DNA of 64,000 nt. Source: Panonychus citri (taxonomy: Eukaryota > Arthropoda > Arachnida > Trombidiformes > Tetranychidae). A program made the position numbers and the translations under genes. The notes under the pieces were generated by a model. It did not search any database. It saw nothing but the letters and a program-made list of their open reading frames with translations, and was not told the DNA's origin. The DNA is taken from assembly GCF_014898815.1 (NCBI RefSeq), contig NW_026515462.1, positions 1-64,000 on the forward strand, given 5' to 3'. Shown in pieces: positions 41,520-55,200 of this stretch; the first letter of the stretch is position 1; the number at the start of each line of letters is the position of its first letter.

Positions 41520-42050
41520 GAGAGATAAGGATAATATATACTTGAAGATGTTGTAATGATAAATGGAATGGGAAAGGAGGATCACTGATGGAGAATATTA
41601 AATGTCATAAAGATTAACTTCTTATTCCCACAATTTAATCAACATCATAATGAGAAATAAAGTTAATGAATTTTAAATTAAGAAGATGATGAGAAGACAA
41701 CAGAAACAAAAAAGAAAAAGAAAAAAAAATTCAACAAAAAAAAAGAAAAGGACCGATGATTAAGTTCCAAGCAATTTCATCTGTTTTTCAAACATTTTAT
41801 TTTTCCTAATCATGTGAGATTATCTTCTAATTATAATTAAATACTTGTTCTTTAATTATGATTCTCAATAATTCATGTGATTAGAAACACTTGATCAATC
41901 AACAGAAATTAGAAAGTGTTCCAACAATAATTATGTTCATTCTTCAATCTTATTTCGTATTTGTTTTTGAATTAATTGAATCATCAAGAGATCAATTTTA
42001 ATCTAATTATTATCTAATTCAATTTTTAATCAATCAATCTCTTAGCAAAT
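41520..42050 (+). repeat. Segmental duplication, block B1
   Basis: Decayed copy of 33838-34392 with many 1-4 base deletions; joined at about 42050 directly to the match of block A2. Confidence 0.85.
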
Positions 42051-42052
42051 CG

Positions 42053-43460
42053 CTCGTTACTCTTTTCTGTCAAAATGATCAAGTGAATTTAGATTTTGTT
42101 TAACAATCAGTTTATTGCTAATGAATTAATTGTCACTGAGATAGAATGTTGATAATTATGACAAATATTACCAATGATTAGTGTGAATAGATTTTGAAAA
42201 GTTAAATATGAATGAATAGTTGACATTAGTTAACAATAATAATAGCGAGAGATTTTTTTGTTTACAAGGAAGTGAAAGTTTTGATTTTCGTTTATGAGAT
42301 TTGTTGATTGTTGGTTTTGTATTGGCCTTTGTTTTGTTTTCTCTTGATTTAAATTAAAATTCTTTCAATTCGATAGACACATGACAGGCTGTGTATGCGA
42401 TTATTAAAACGGGAAGAGCTGGATATGGGAATGAGAATAAAACTTTCTTAAATAAGTGAAGTCCAATTTGAGTGTTGGCCAAGAAAAAAGTGTTTGTAAT
42501 TATCATTATGATATAAAATGGAGCAGCAATCAGTGATTTCCATCTTTTAATTGCTTTGGTTGATAATTGTGTTTCAAAATTATTGAAAAATAATCGTCGA
42601 ACGTTAATTCCAGTTAATTCGATTGCAACAGCACAGAAATTGAGCATACACCAAACAATTACATCGCCACTAAGTGCATGCCAAACGGCGACTATTGAAA
42701 AGCAAATGGACATTGCGAAAATTTTGACCAAAATATTACTACCAAGGGAAAGAATTGGTTTGTAATAGTATCTATGGGGAAAAATCAAAAGAAATTATTG
42801 TAACAATTAAAGTAAATTCTCAAGCCATTCTTACTTGACAAGCCAAAGATGAAGTCCACGGTCAAAGTGTCGCCAAAGATCAGAGGATAAGTGAATCGTT
42901 GAGACACATTTGGGCGGAGGTGCGAGAGAAATTCCGTCCATATTACCAAAAGCTTCTGAGTAACCGTACATGATTAAGTATTTAAGGTAGAACATGATGA
43001 TTAAAGAATAAGCGAAAGCACAAAGTGTCGATGAGTCGAGTTTCCAAACAAGGCTCATTCGATAAGTTAATGCTGTTGAATAGATGTAGTGGTTCAGAAT
43101 ATCGTAGATAACAGCGTAGATAAGTAATTGGAATAATCGTTTGAGGCATAAGATAAATTTCCTTGAATTCCAATCAACTCGAAAAACCATATTCTAAAAG
43201 TAAGAGAACAAATTTAGAGGAAAACAATTGAAAAGCGAATCAACTTGAGATGTTAAACTCACTGTTAAAAACGATGAATATTGGTGCATAGGTCCGAAAA
43301 TTAAGGTGGGAAAGTAAAGACAATAAGCATAAATCATTGTTAAATTGTCGTCTTCGTAAGGATTAGCCCAACGTCCAGAGGTTTCGATTCTGTCTAATGA
43401 GAAGCTTAAACACTTAGCATTCAGCCAATTTAAAAGAATGTCAAATATAAACAATTTACG
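42053..43460 (+). repeat. Segmental duplication, block B2
   Basis: Counterpart of 36985-38360; here the HHAT exons are intact. Confidence 0.88.
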
Positions 43461-44221
43461 AAGATCATGATCAAATCTAAGGCTAATCTGATCTCTGAAT
43501 AAAGGTCTCTGAGCCATGATAAGTACGAAGATGAAAAATAAATGACAAAGAAGTGGCTTTCTAATCAGATGGATTAGATAAGCAGCGAAAATATTGAGGT
43601 AAACAATAACAACTGCAAGTTTTCCAAGGACAATCCATATACAAATAGTTCCATAGGTGATCATCACAGATAAAGAAAGCTAATAGAAATTAGAAAAAAA
43701 ATAATAAAAACAATTTAAAAGAATAATTAATCCAACAGAATATTAGAAACGAAAGAAAAACAATTTCCTTTTCCCGCTTCACTCCAATGTTTTTCTCTCA
43801 AGTGACTCATACTAACCCAAAGGTAACAATTAGAGGAATATCAATTACTTACCTGAGGAATGTATTTCCATGTTAATTGTGAGACAAGAATATGACCAAC
43901 AAAGATGAATAAATAATTAAGATTGAGATACTTTAAAATGTGCCACTCGACGTCAGTAACGTCTCGATACCTGGAGAGAAACCAACCTTTCTCAAGGTCT
44001 CGCGAATCTAAATCATCTTTAATAACTAAAGAAACCCCAAGAAAATTTAAATTAGATGAAAAAATAAGCAAGAAAAAAAGCAAATCAATTAATTAACTCA
44101 ATCAAAAGAATCAAAATAAACACTTACCATCAATAACTGATCCAAATAAATACAGTGAATAGAAAGCAAAGAAACTCCAACAGGCAAAACAAACCAAAGA
44201 TTCAATGTTTTTGTCAATCAT
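42354..44221 (-). CDS. HHAT: HHAT/Rasp, hedgehog N-palmitoyltransferase-like MBOAT
   Basis: Five exons join in phase: 44221-44128, 44025-43853, 43679-43263, 43193-42835 and 42771-42354, about 486 aa, the usual length. It is a multi-pass ER membrane O-acyltransferase that palmitoylates the N-terminal cysteine of Hedgehog (EGF-type ligands in flies). Landmarks are PPPKCVSTIHLSSDLWRHFD, the catalytic-histidine region SIVAVWHALSGD and INVRRLF near the C terminus. Hydrophobic helices occur throughout. The 3' half has a decayed duplicate at 37284-38360. Confidence 0.88.
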
Positions 44222-44638
44222 TTTGATAAATTCATAAATGTGACACTCTAATCACATCACTGAATTTAAATGGCAACAATTAAACAACAATAACAATCAT
44301 TTAAACTCCATGTTGACACTCAAGCTGAATGAGGTAACATGTGCATGGAATGAGTGAGCCGCGAATCTCAAGCCGAAAAGAATAAGCTGAAAGTGGAAAT
44401 GTTAAGCCGAACATCTTGTGACTTTCGTTTCATCCTGATGTTACCTTGTTCTTAATGAGATTGAGGAACCATTTTTTTCCTCAATTTTTGTTTTGTTTCT
44501 TTATTTTTTCATTTTCTTTTTGTTAATTACTCAATTTCAATTCTAATGTTGATTCATTTGAACAGTGACTTTTGAGAAAAGTGTTTTCCTTTTCTTTATA
44601 TTCTACTTGTTGTTCTCTCTGTGTTTTCTTTGGGAATT

Positions 44639-46521
44639 ATGTCCAACAACAACAAGGAAAGGACCAATCGAAGTGGTGAAGCAGTTAAACAGATTCGCCA
44701 ATCTATTGAAGATGATTACAGAAAAGATCCAGGTCAGTTATTTTGGTTAATTTATTAAGTAAATTGTTTCATTATTTCTCTTCCGTCTCATTTGATTGGC
44801 CTTCTTTTCGGATTCCGATTAATTTGATTACTATCGTTTTGCTTGTTTATCCCTTTGGTGACGTTTATTTGTTTTCTATTCTATTCTTGTTTTCTTTTTT
44901 TTCTGGTCCATTTTGTTTTCTATTTTGTTTCTGTTTTTTGGTAATTGTGTTGTGATTATCTTTGGTTTTATTTCTTTTTTATTTTACAGATTTATTCGAT
45001 GAGACTGATTATAAGCGAGTGTTGAATGATGATTGGTTTGTGAAGAGATTTTTATTGATTTCTAAAAGGAAAGTTGATCTTGGTTATAAGGCGTTAAGAG
45101 CTGCTCTTTGTTGGAGAAAAGAAATGAACCTGAGATCAATGAAAGATTATAATTTCCCTGTTGAAATTTTCACTAGCAGTTTACTTTTTCCTTATGAATG
45201 TGACAGGGAAGGTCACCCTGTTGTCTATCTTCGTGTTTCTAAGTATCGAAAGATACCAGAGATGGAAAATATTCTTCGACAATATGTAATCCATTTGCTG
45301 GATAAAATGGATTCTTTCACTAATGGAAATGGTATCGGTATGATCTTTGACCTTACTGGTGCTTCTACTTCAAGTATTGATTGGACCTTTTTGAAATATT
45401 TCACCGACACTGGAACCAATTACTTTCCCTATTCCATCAAGTATGTCCTCATCTATAATCTTCCCTGGTATTTAAACGCCATCCAAAAGGTTGCCCTTTC
45501 CTTGGTACCAAAGGAGAACATGGGAATCATCAAATTCGGCAAAGGACCACAAATTTTTGATTATGTCGATGAGAATAATTTACCTGATTTCCTGGGTGGA
45601 TCATGTACTCGAGATTATCGTTACTCTCCTAAAGGTGCTCCCAAACTGGAGGAAATGCTGTTGAAAGCTGATGAATTAAATAATCAGCAAATTGACAAGA
45701 TTGTCTCAATATTTACAGAGATGTCGATACCTGATAAAGAAACCGAGGGTAAAACTTATATCAATCCAACAAATATGTATGATGAGAAAGCAAATGACAA
45801 TTTAATCAAAACAACAGCTATTGAAGTTACACAAGAAGCACCAGAAATGAACCAAACCTACTTGATCATTGAACCAAATCAGTTAATATTTTCTGATAAC
45901 TTGGATAATGAACATTTGTCAAGTCAACTGTTAATCCATAATATCTGTGATAAGGTGATTGCCTTTAAAATCAAGTCCAACAATAGCCTAAAATACCGAG
46001 TGACCCCTGCAATTGGATTAATTTTACCCAAATCAACATTTAAAGTTAATCTTGTCCGATTGATTGGACTCGAAGGTATCGTCCGAAATAATAAAATTGA
46101 CAAAATTTTGATTGAAAGTCAACCCGTTACTGTAAAATCAATGACTGGTTCAGAATTTTACAATCTATGGTGCAATCAGGATGAAGAAAATAAACAATTG
46201 ATCAAATCTCATTGTATTACCTGTAAAATTAACAAAAGCTCAACTGGTGAGAAAAAGAAAGTCCATCGAGTCCATTTCAAGGCCCGTGAAGATGAACAAG
46301 ACTCGAAGAAGCAACAGCAACTCCATATACACCAACGAATGGCAGTTCTTCAGAAAAAATATATTTCCTTCGAGAGTCAACATAATAAAACTTCACTCAT
46401 ATTCAGCATCACGATAACATTTTTCATCATAATCATGTCCTACTTTCTGGCCACTCATTCGGACCTCAAAACTGTTCGTTACCTACGAAACAACGCAACC
46501 TTAATTTCATCGGACCAATAA
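44639..46521 (+). CDS. MOSPD2: MOSPD2-like CRAL-TRIO/MSP membrane-contact protein
   Basis: Exon 1 44639-44732 and exon 2 44990-46521 join in phase, about 541 aa. Residues about 35-240 form a CRAL-TRIO lipid-transfer-like domain (HPVVYLRVSKYRK; FGKGPQIFDYVDENNLPDFLGG). Residues about 320-395 are an MSP domain (LIIEPNQLIFSDN; LLIHNICDKVIAFKIKSN), which binds FFAT motifs, and a hydrophobic helix near the C terminus (IFSITITFFIIIMSYFL) anchors it. This is the layout of MOSPD2, an ER contact-site tether. The retained 260-nt intron has standard GT-AG ends. Confidence 0.87.
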
Positions 46522-48183
46522 TCTGTTAATCTTCAAATGATTGATTTACCTGTTAGAATGAACAAAGAAATTACCTTTTGATTAACTTAAACATTTACCA
46601 TGATGAGGCTACAATTTTTTTGGACAATTAACTCACTTACCTTGACCATTCAAAGCAAATGATAAATTGTCGAGAGGCTGAATCACTTATTTTGATCGTT
46701 AATTCAATTGTAGCTGATGTGACGAGCAACCAATGTTTAATATTCACGTTTCATGGGACTAAATCAAGTGATCAAGTGATAATTAATTAAATTGTAATTT
46801 AAGGAGTTTTTTTTTCTCTCAAAAATTTGCTTAATCTAAAAGTTAATTACTTGTTTAGATGATGAGAGGTCACAAATTTTCATACTCACCTTGAAACTTT
46901 TTTGATTATTTGGATTATTGTAAATTTTGATCAATGGATTGTGATATTTGATTAACTACAATCAACCAATTAATCATGTAAAAGTAAACAAGCTATAGCA
47001 AACAAAAAGTTTAATCAACTCAACATGGAAAACAATAATTACCAAGCAGTTTGATTACCAATTATCCTTCAATTAACTAAATCAATTTCTTTAATTTTTG
47101 TCATATTTTTGATTTTCTTTCTCTTCTAAATCAGTCACAAATTTTAATCACTTTTCTTTGATTGTAATTTCTTTTTCTTATCATTTCAATTAATATCATT
47201 TACGTTTATTGTTAATTTTTGTATTTTAATTGTACGATTATCTTTAATTTCGTTATATTGTGTAACTGAAAAATTAATAAATCAGTTGTTGATTATTAAC
47301 CATTTATTCAGAAGATTGATAACTTTATAATGATTAACTGTTAACAGGAAGATGATGATAACAATTATCCGAAAAATATGAAACAGTTTTTTGTACAATT
47401 AATATTAAATCAGCAGAGTTAATTTTTCAAGCTAAAATTAAAACATATCGATATGAACACAACAATCGGGAAAATAAAATAACGAAGTAATCACAATAAA
47501 TTACAATTAAAATAAACAATTAAATAAATAATTAAATAAATATGATTGGTCAGGTTGATTTGACATTGATGAAAAGTTAAAAGTTTCGCTCTGGTGGGAA
47601 AATTACAATTAAATTATTGTTAAGATGAGTGATAACAATTAAGTTGATGAATGATTTTTTTCCTCATCAAATAATTTTAATCCACTTACTTGGATAACCA
47701 TTAACAGTTTACTTGATTCAGTCTTTTGATTAAATTTCAACAGGAAAAAAAATGATCTATTGTAATGATCAAGTGTTAAATTGTTAATTGTGCAGTAAAG
47801 TGGTTAAATTATTCACTTCTGGTTGATTATATTTTCTGAAGATGATTATTGGACTATAATTAGTGAATTTTGATGAATTACGAATGTATTTTTTGTTAAA
47901 TGTCTCCTTTTCTTATTCAGGTACTTAGATAGATTCAGGTGATTTAGTAAATTGTCATGGAATGGAACTGGATTAAGGTCGTTTCAGGAAATTTGTTTTC
48001 AATAAGAAGAGGAAGAATAAATTTTCATGATTAAATTTAGTTGACTTGGAATGATGATTGTCATGATTCTTTGTTAATTTCTCAGTCTCTGTTGTTTTTG
48101 ATTCGTTTCTCCTTCATCACGAATTGCATTTGATATGAGATGACAAGGTTTACGTTTAATTATCTTAAAGTTGATTAGTTTCC
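46522..48183. other. Intergenic, AT-rich
   Basis: No ORF or RNA gene supported; CAATTAA-type words dominate. Confidence 0.6.
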
Positions 48184-49942
48184 TTATAATTCACTTGCCA
48201 TTCGATCAACAGCATTTGAGATTTTACCCTGTAACAAAGGATCAGTGGACCAATAGTAAAGGGGTGGACCAGGGGAGAAACAATATTTACGATGCAATTC
48301 ATCATCTCCATCAACCCAATACATTAGGTAAAAGTTACACATCTCATCATCACCGGTAGATCCAATTGAGACCATAAAAGGTAAATAATTATCCATTGTA
48401 CATCGAGCTGCGACAATATCACCTTGTTTGATGACAATCGATTCTTCAGAAATTGGATAAAACATCTAATAGAAAAAGAGAGAGAGAGATTATTGAGTTA
48501 ATTGTATCTATTAAATGGTTGTTAACAACTTTGATTGTTGGGATTTTTTTTCTCTCTTTTCTATTATATTTTTGACAAGTGATTTGATTAACAAGATAAC
48601 AAGGTAACATGGAAACAAAACAGATAGAAAATTTGACATTTTGAAATGATAATAACAGGATACGGATGATGAATGAAGTGGAGAATTGATCAAGATTAAA
48701 TTGATTGTTACCTGTGGTTTTTGAGGGTCATGTTTACCGATTAATTGCCAATTTCCATCTCGCACAAACCAACCTGACACAACTTTACCCAATTTATGGG
48801 TATGGGTACGAAAAGCGAATGGGTGTAATTCAATGGGTTGAGAGATGGTACAAGTTGTTTCCATGTGTTCATATGAATTTGCCGGAATCAGACCACTGGT
48901 CCCAAGGAGCAGGACTCCAGCTCGTTTGGTGACAATATTGGCATGACCTGGAACCATGGAAAGTGTTATACCCGATGAATCGGTTTCCCCGGCAATAAAT
49001 TTATCGACATGAGCATAATGGACTTGTAATACTAGGAAATTGATGTCGGTCCCTTTTCCAACCTTAAATCCAACCGATTGAGGTAATATAAGTTCCGGTG
49101 CATCCATAGCCCAAGCATAAATGATTGATGAAGCTCCAGAACAGACAGATGATCGTCGATATGCTGATTGAGTGCCCGAAGAACTGGACATTTCACCACA
49201 ATCCCAAACAGCTCGAGGAGTATCTCTCTCATAATAACCCGGCACTTTACACCCATAGATTAAGATATGATGAGCTGTGGCCATGGTGGCATTTGGAAGA
49301 AATTCAATCACATATTCGGTCTCTTTTTGGGGCATTTTAAATGCTGTACACAAATAGGTGTCTTTCTGTTAAAAAAAAGAAAAAAGAACAAAATTAAATA
49401 GAAGAAAATTAAAAAGAAAATGGCTGCTTGTTATTAAAAATGATCCACAACTTAAGAAACTCATGACCAGCAGAGCATAAAAGGTCAAAGAGCTTTAGAA
49501 TATTTTGTTTCATTTCTATTAGATTTTTATGGATAAACAATTAAAAATTAATTCACCACAGACATTTACACAAATTGTAAAGATAATCAATCAATAATCA
49601 TCGATTATAAATGACATAGAAAAGGTTAAGTAATTGGAAAGAGAATAAAAAATGATGCTGGTTAAAGGTAAATATTGGCTATCCAACAATATGGAGAATT
49701 ATAGAAATTAGAATGGAACATTTAATTGACAAAAAAGGTGATTAAATTAATGATATGGTAAGGAATTGGTGAAGGAAAGAATCTGAAATAACTTAAAGGT
49801 AATTGAAACAATTAAATTAATTAAATTAAGGTGAAAATCTTACCTGAGTTGGCTGAACATTGGGCATTAACATAGGCAAATGTTTCACCTGAAAGCCAAA
49901 AGATGACTGGAATAGACAAACAATAAGAAAAGTCCATCTCAT
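48184..49942 (-). CDS. PHM: Peptidylglycine alpha-hydroxylating monooxygenase
   Basis: Exons 49942-49844, 49365-48712 and 48465-48184, all phase 0, give 344 aa. A signal peptide (MRWTFLIVCLFQSSFG) precedes the catalytic core. Copper ligands of the PHM fold are in place: the HH pair in ATAHHILIYG (CuH), VLQVHY, the HTH of FRTHTHKLG (CuM) and the methionine of GDDEMCNFYL. Cysteines for the known disulphides are present. The enzyme hydroxylates the glycine of peptide precursors in secretory granules, the first step of C-terminal amidation. No lyase domain follows, so the two activities are on separate genes as in flies. Confidence 0.92.
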
Positions 49943-50661
49943 CTTAGGATAGATTAAATTACCACAGTTAATTAAACTAAAAGAGAACATGGTTAAATTG
50001 TGGAAATAAATTAAAAATGGTAAAATTGGTTAACCATTTAATTGTTAACAATTTTGTGTCTAAAAGGGAAAATGAAACAATCACTTAGAATTCATGTTCT
50101 GTAACAAGTGTCAACATCACTCATGAGCTCTAACAACCAGATGAACAACATTTGCAACAATTGGAAACCAGCAAAGTAAAAAGATGAGATTCTGTTATTG
50201 AAACAATTTAGATTAAATTGTTAACAAATTAATCACTGGAGCTCAACAACCATGGAACAATTTAAAACATGAACAGTGAAAGATGAACAATCAATTTTGT
50301 TTCAATTCTTCACCAATCTTTAAATTACCTTTGAGTTTTTTTCTTCTCCTTCTTCCTCTTGATCACAATTAAAAACAAAAGGTTAATCAATGTTAACTGA
50401 ATTCACTTTCCAATTGAAATTAATTTAAATTCCCGTGAATTTGGTGTTCACAATTAAAGTTAATCTCAACATTAATCCCTCTCAAATTGTTGTCGTCAAG
50501 GTAACAGTTGATGAGAATTGTTTTTGTTGGTGAAATTGTTTCTCTACTAATTGTTGACTTGTTTTTTTCAATTCTTTTCCTTTGATTTATAAATTGTTCC
50601 TCTACTGGTGACAATTAAAGATCCACTGGTGACTGGTGATCGATTAAATTGATTAAATCCA
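49943..50661. other. Intergenic between divergent PHM and N6AMT1
   Basis: AT-rich; shared upstream region of two divergent genes. Nothing else seen. Confidence 0.6.
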
Positions 50662-51600
50662 ATGGAAACTCCGTTTTATTCAACTGCCAATGGATTTGTT
50701 TATGAGCCATCAGAAGATAGTTTCTTATTGTTAGATGGCTTGGAAAAAGATTTACAATTAATTAAAGATGCAAGGTAAGTGTTTAATTGTTGTATCAGTT
50801 TCATCACAATTTAATTGTTTCTCTCATTAACTGTTTATTTGTCTTCTAAAGACCTACTATTTGTTTGGAGATCGGTGTTGGTTCGGGGATTATTACGTCG
50901 GCTTTAAGTAAACACCTTGGTGTCAATGGCTTTTCTTACTTCATGTTAGTAATTGTTTACATTTCTATTCACAATTAAGTATAATTGTTGCTGTTGATTA
51001 ACAAGAAAACTAATCCTGGTGATAATCTTTTCAGTTGTACTGATGTTAATCCGAATGCTGGTATCGCTTGTAAAGAAACATTTAACCTCAATAATCTCAT
51101 TTATTCACCTGAAATTGTGTTAACCAATTTAATTGATTCATTGGAACATCGATTACAATCTAATGTTGATTTAATTGTCTTCAATCCACCTTATGTGCCT
51201 ACAGATGATTGTGAGGTGAGAGAATGAGCAACAATTAAGCTTAATTGATTGAAAATTTTTTCTTACGATATTCTAATTGTTTTTGTTTATTTCTTTTTAG
51301 ATTGAAAGTGACAATTTATTGACCAAATCATGGGCTGGAGGAATCAAAGGTCGTCGAGTGATTGACAAATTTATCGAAACAATAATCAATGTAATTGCTG
51401 ATGATGGATTAATTTATCTCTTATTAAGCCAAGAGAATCAACCGGATGAAGTTATTGAGATATTGGAAAAAGTAAACATCAAATTAGATGAAATTGTTAT
51501 CAAAAGAAAATGTCTCAATGAACATTTAATTGTTCTCAGATTTAGAAAGAAAAAATCACAACAATTAACTCAATCCATAGGAAAATTAAAAATCTCCTAA
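50662..51600 (+). CDS. N6AMT1: N6AMT1/HEMK2 methyltransferase
   Basis: Four exons, 50662-50774, 50852-50944, 51035-51215 and 51301-51600, join in phase for 228 aa. Motifs: YEPSEDSFLLLDGL, the SAM-binding LEIGVGSGIIT, CTDVNP and the catalytic NPPYVP. The family methylates the glutamine of the GGQ motif in release factor eRF1 (with TRMT112) and has been linked to other substrates. The second intron uses a GTTAGT donor. Confidence 0.92.
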
Positions 51601-52257
51601 ATCATCAGCTGATTTGACAAAATGATTAACACTTAAAGTGAGAGAGAAAAACAAAACAAAACAAAACCAGTTACCAGCTGAAATTATACTAATTAAAATG
51701 AATCTTAACCAAACCTGTTAAACCTTAATGATCAACAATGGAGACAAAAGTTAATTCATAAAACTGATTTACACTAATTGTTACCTAAATCTATAACTAT
51801 TGAGAAAAGAAATCAGAAAACATTAACAACCACAAGAATCTGAAAGAGAACGTAAAAAAACTCAACTCAAGTGATTTTCGAGTTATGGGTAAAAATTACC
51901 CATAATAATCACTCGAATTTAAGTTAATCACTCAAAAAGAGATTAAATTAATTTCGATTGACAATCAAGTTTCAATTTGAAAAGTTTTCAAACTCACACG
52001 AAAAAAGAATAACAAAAAATAACAAAAGATGGAGCCAAAGTCGTTCGGGTCTAAATGTAGACAGAAATTAAAATCATTGACATTTTTGTGTAAACACTAA
52101 ACTAAACATGTAATTGATTTGACAATTTTCGATTAAATTAAATGATAGTTTTGATATTTATCCAATTTAGTGGATAGTCTTTATTTTACAAGTGATTAAT
52201 TGTTATCCTACTTTAATCTAATCCAAAGGGATTCCAAATCATCTTCAAGTAAGAAAC
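51601..52257. other. Intergenic
   Basis: AT-rich, with an imperfect GTGATTTTCGAG/CTCGAA inverted patch near 51870-51920; no gene seen. Confidence 0.5.
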
Positions 52258-55200
52258 ATGAGGTAAGCGGTCTCATTGTGGATATTACACCTTTTCTCGC
52301 ATCTACTTATTCCTATTGTTAATTTGGTCTAAATTTATTATCTAATTACGATGATTTAACAATTTCTGTTCTATTATTCTTAATGTAAATTATATTCTCT
52401 CGTTTGTCCTTTACTTGTAAAGTATTTATTACAATTGTAATAAGTATATTTAACATGATATGTGTATTGTAATGCGATTTTGTTCTTGTATCTCTCTTAC
52501 TAATTTTTTCTTTTTCATTTTTTTTTCTATTCTCTTTTTATTAATATATTCTATTCTTTTTATTTCTTTCTCAACAGTGAACAACAGATGCAAAAAGATT
52601 TAACACAAATTTTTAATTCATCAGAAATGGTGGTTATCAAATTTGTTGAAAAATACATGGATATTATTCAAAATGAAAATGTAAGTTAAATCAGAAGATG
52701 AAAGAGTATGAGATGAAGATAGGATACTAAGTGTAAACATGAAGCTATTGCCAAAAAAGCTTCTAATGTAACTAATAATAAACCTGATTGGTTTCTCTAT
52801 GTTTATTAGTGTATAATTGATTTTAATTGTATCTTCTTCTTCTTTTTATTTAGATGCTGGACTCTGACAGAGAGGGATTGATGAAAATGAAGAAAGCTCT
52901 GAAAGCGATTCATAACAGTGGTAATTGTAAGTTGACGCGAGTGAAAATTATCCGAATCATCTGATTGAACTCAAATAATTCAATTTTGTCTTTTCTTTCT
53001 GTTCCTGTTTGAGTTAATGTTTCTTTTTTAAAATTTGATTATATTTTGTTTCTTTCACCATTAATGATGTTTTTTTTTCTCTTAATCTTCTTTTTTACTT
53101 CTTCACTCTTCCAGCTCACTGTGATAATGAAGTTTACCTTTCTAAGGTATTGGATAAGTTGGGTGAAAATGCCGAGTTTAAAGACAATGAATTTGAGATT
53201 GGAGCTGCATTCAAAAAATTCGCCATTGTTACCAAAGAATTGTCAAATTTGTTGGGAACTTTGATGCAAAGTATGAAAAATATTGTCATGTTTCCTTTGG
53301 AAAATATTCTTAAAGGGGATTTGAAAGGAGCTAAAGGAGATCTAAAGAAGCCTTTTGATAAGGCTTATCGAGATTATGAATCAAAATTGGCCAAAATTGA
53401 AAAAGAGAAAAAATCTCAAGCTAAAGAATCTGGACATTTTAAAAGTGACAGTTCACATGTAGATGAAGAATGTGACAAAGAGAGAAAACTTTTACAACTC
53501 ACTTTATGCGAGTATTTAATCAAAGTGAATGAAATTAAGACCAAAACAAGTGTTGAATTGTTATCCCACCTAATCGACTATTATCATGCTCAAACGAGCT
53601 ACTTCCAGGATGGCCTTAAGACTATCGAACATTTTAATTACTACATCGCTGAGCTTTCCAGTAATTTACAAACAATTAAACAACGACGAGACGAAGAGAG
53701 AAAAAGTCTAATTGAACTTCGAACTCTTCTACGATCAACTTCTCCTTCTATTGATGGACAACAATCAAAGGATCTAAACAACATTACCTTTAACCAATTA
53801 AGTCATTCGGGTACATCAACTGTTGATCGTCGTGAAAGTCGAGGCGGTTATACTCTCCATCAAATTCAAGGGAACAAAAATTATGGTGTCTACAAGCTTG
53901 GTTACCTTTTGAAAAAATCTGAAGGTAAAATGAAAGTTAAAGTTTGGTTTAAACGACGGTGTGAAGTTAAAGATGGTTATCTTTATGTCCATCATTCCGA
54001 TGAATCGAAAGCACCAACCAAAGTGAACCTTTTAACCTGTCAGGTTAAACCCGTTCCCGATGAGAAGAAATTTTTTGATCTAGTTTCTTGTGATCGTACC
54101 TATCGATTTCAAGCGGAAGACGAAAATGAATGTGAGGCCTGGATCTCGGTTTTATTGAACAGCAAAGAGAATGCTTTGAAAAAGGAATTCGATTCTGCTC
54201 CCGTCTCACTGGACAGTTCATCTCTTATGGGAGGATCTTACCGATCGGGTAATCATGCTTCTCAATCGTTAATTGAATTGAGACAAAGTGTAATAAATCA
54301 AGTTCTCAAACTTCCTGGCAATGAAAAGTGTGTCGATTGTGCATCTACCAAAGATCCAACCTGGTTATCTACCAATTTTGGTGTTGTCCTTTGTATTGAA
54401 TGTTCCGGAATCCATCGTGATCTAGGTGTCCATATTTCTAGAGTTCAATCATTGACCCTTGATAATATTGGAACCTCTCAGCTTTTACTTGCTCGAGTCA
54501 TGTCCAATGCTGGTTTCAATGATATAATGGAAGCCATTTTAGATCCAACTAGAAAACTACAACCAACCAGTTCAATGGATGAACGATTTGATTTTATACG
54601 AACCAAATATGTTGATAAAAAGTTTGCCCTTCGTTCCTGTAGTGGTGATGTTAACGATCTTAAAAATGATCTTGAACAAGCAATTTTATCTCGAAACATT
54701 TACCAAGTGTTACAAGTATTCGTTGAAGGTGGTAACCTTAACTGGACCTTGCCCAGTTTCACCGGTAATAGTGAAGCGAGTCTTCATATTGCCATTTCTC
54801 GAGAAGATGGTACATCCCTTCACATAATTGACTTTTTGGCACAAAATAATGCCGATCTAAATATTAAAAATCGACAAGGTAACACACCTTTACACTATTG
54901 TGTCCTTCATAACCAAAGTGAATGTATGAAAATATTACTCCGATGTGGAGCTAATCCTTCAATTAAAAACAACGAAGGTAAAACACCTCTACAATTAGCT
55001 AAAGAAAAGGAGCTTTCTAATCTAATCGAATTGGTGAGTATTTTCTACATCTCTCCCTTTCTCCCTATTTATGTATAATTTTCATCTATTATATTATATT
55101 ATCCTTTTTAATCAACAGTTGGAACATGCTAATGCTAACAAGAAAAATTTATTCGAAAATGTTAACACTGACTGGGGTCTTCCATCGGTACCCATGGAAG

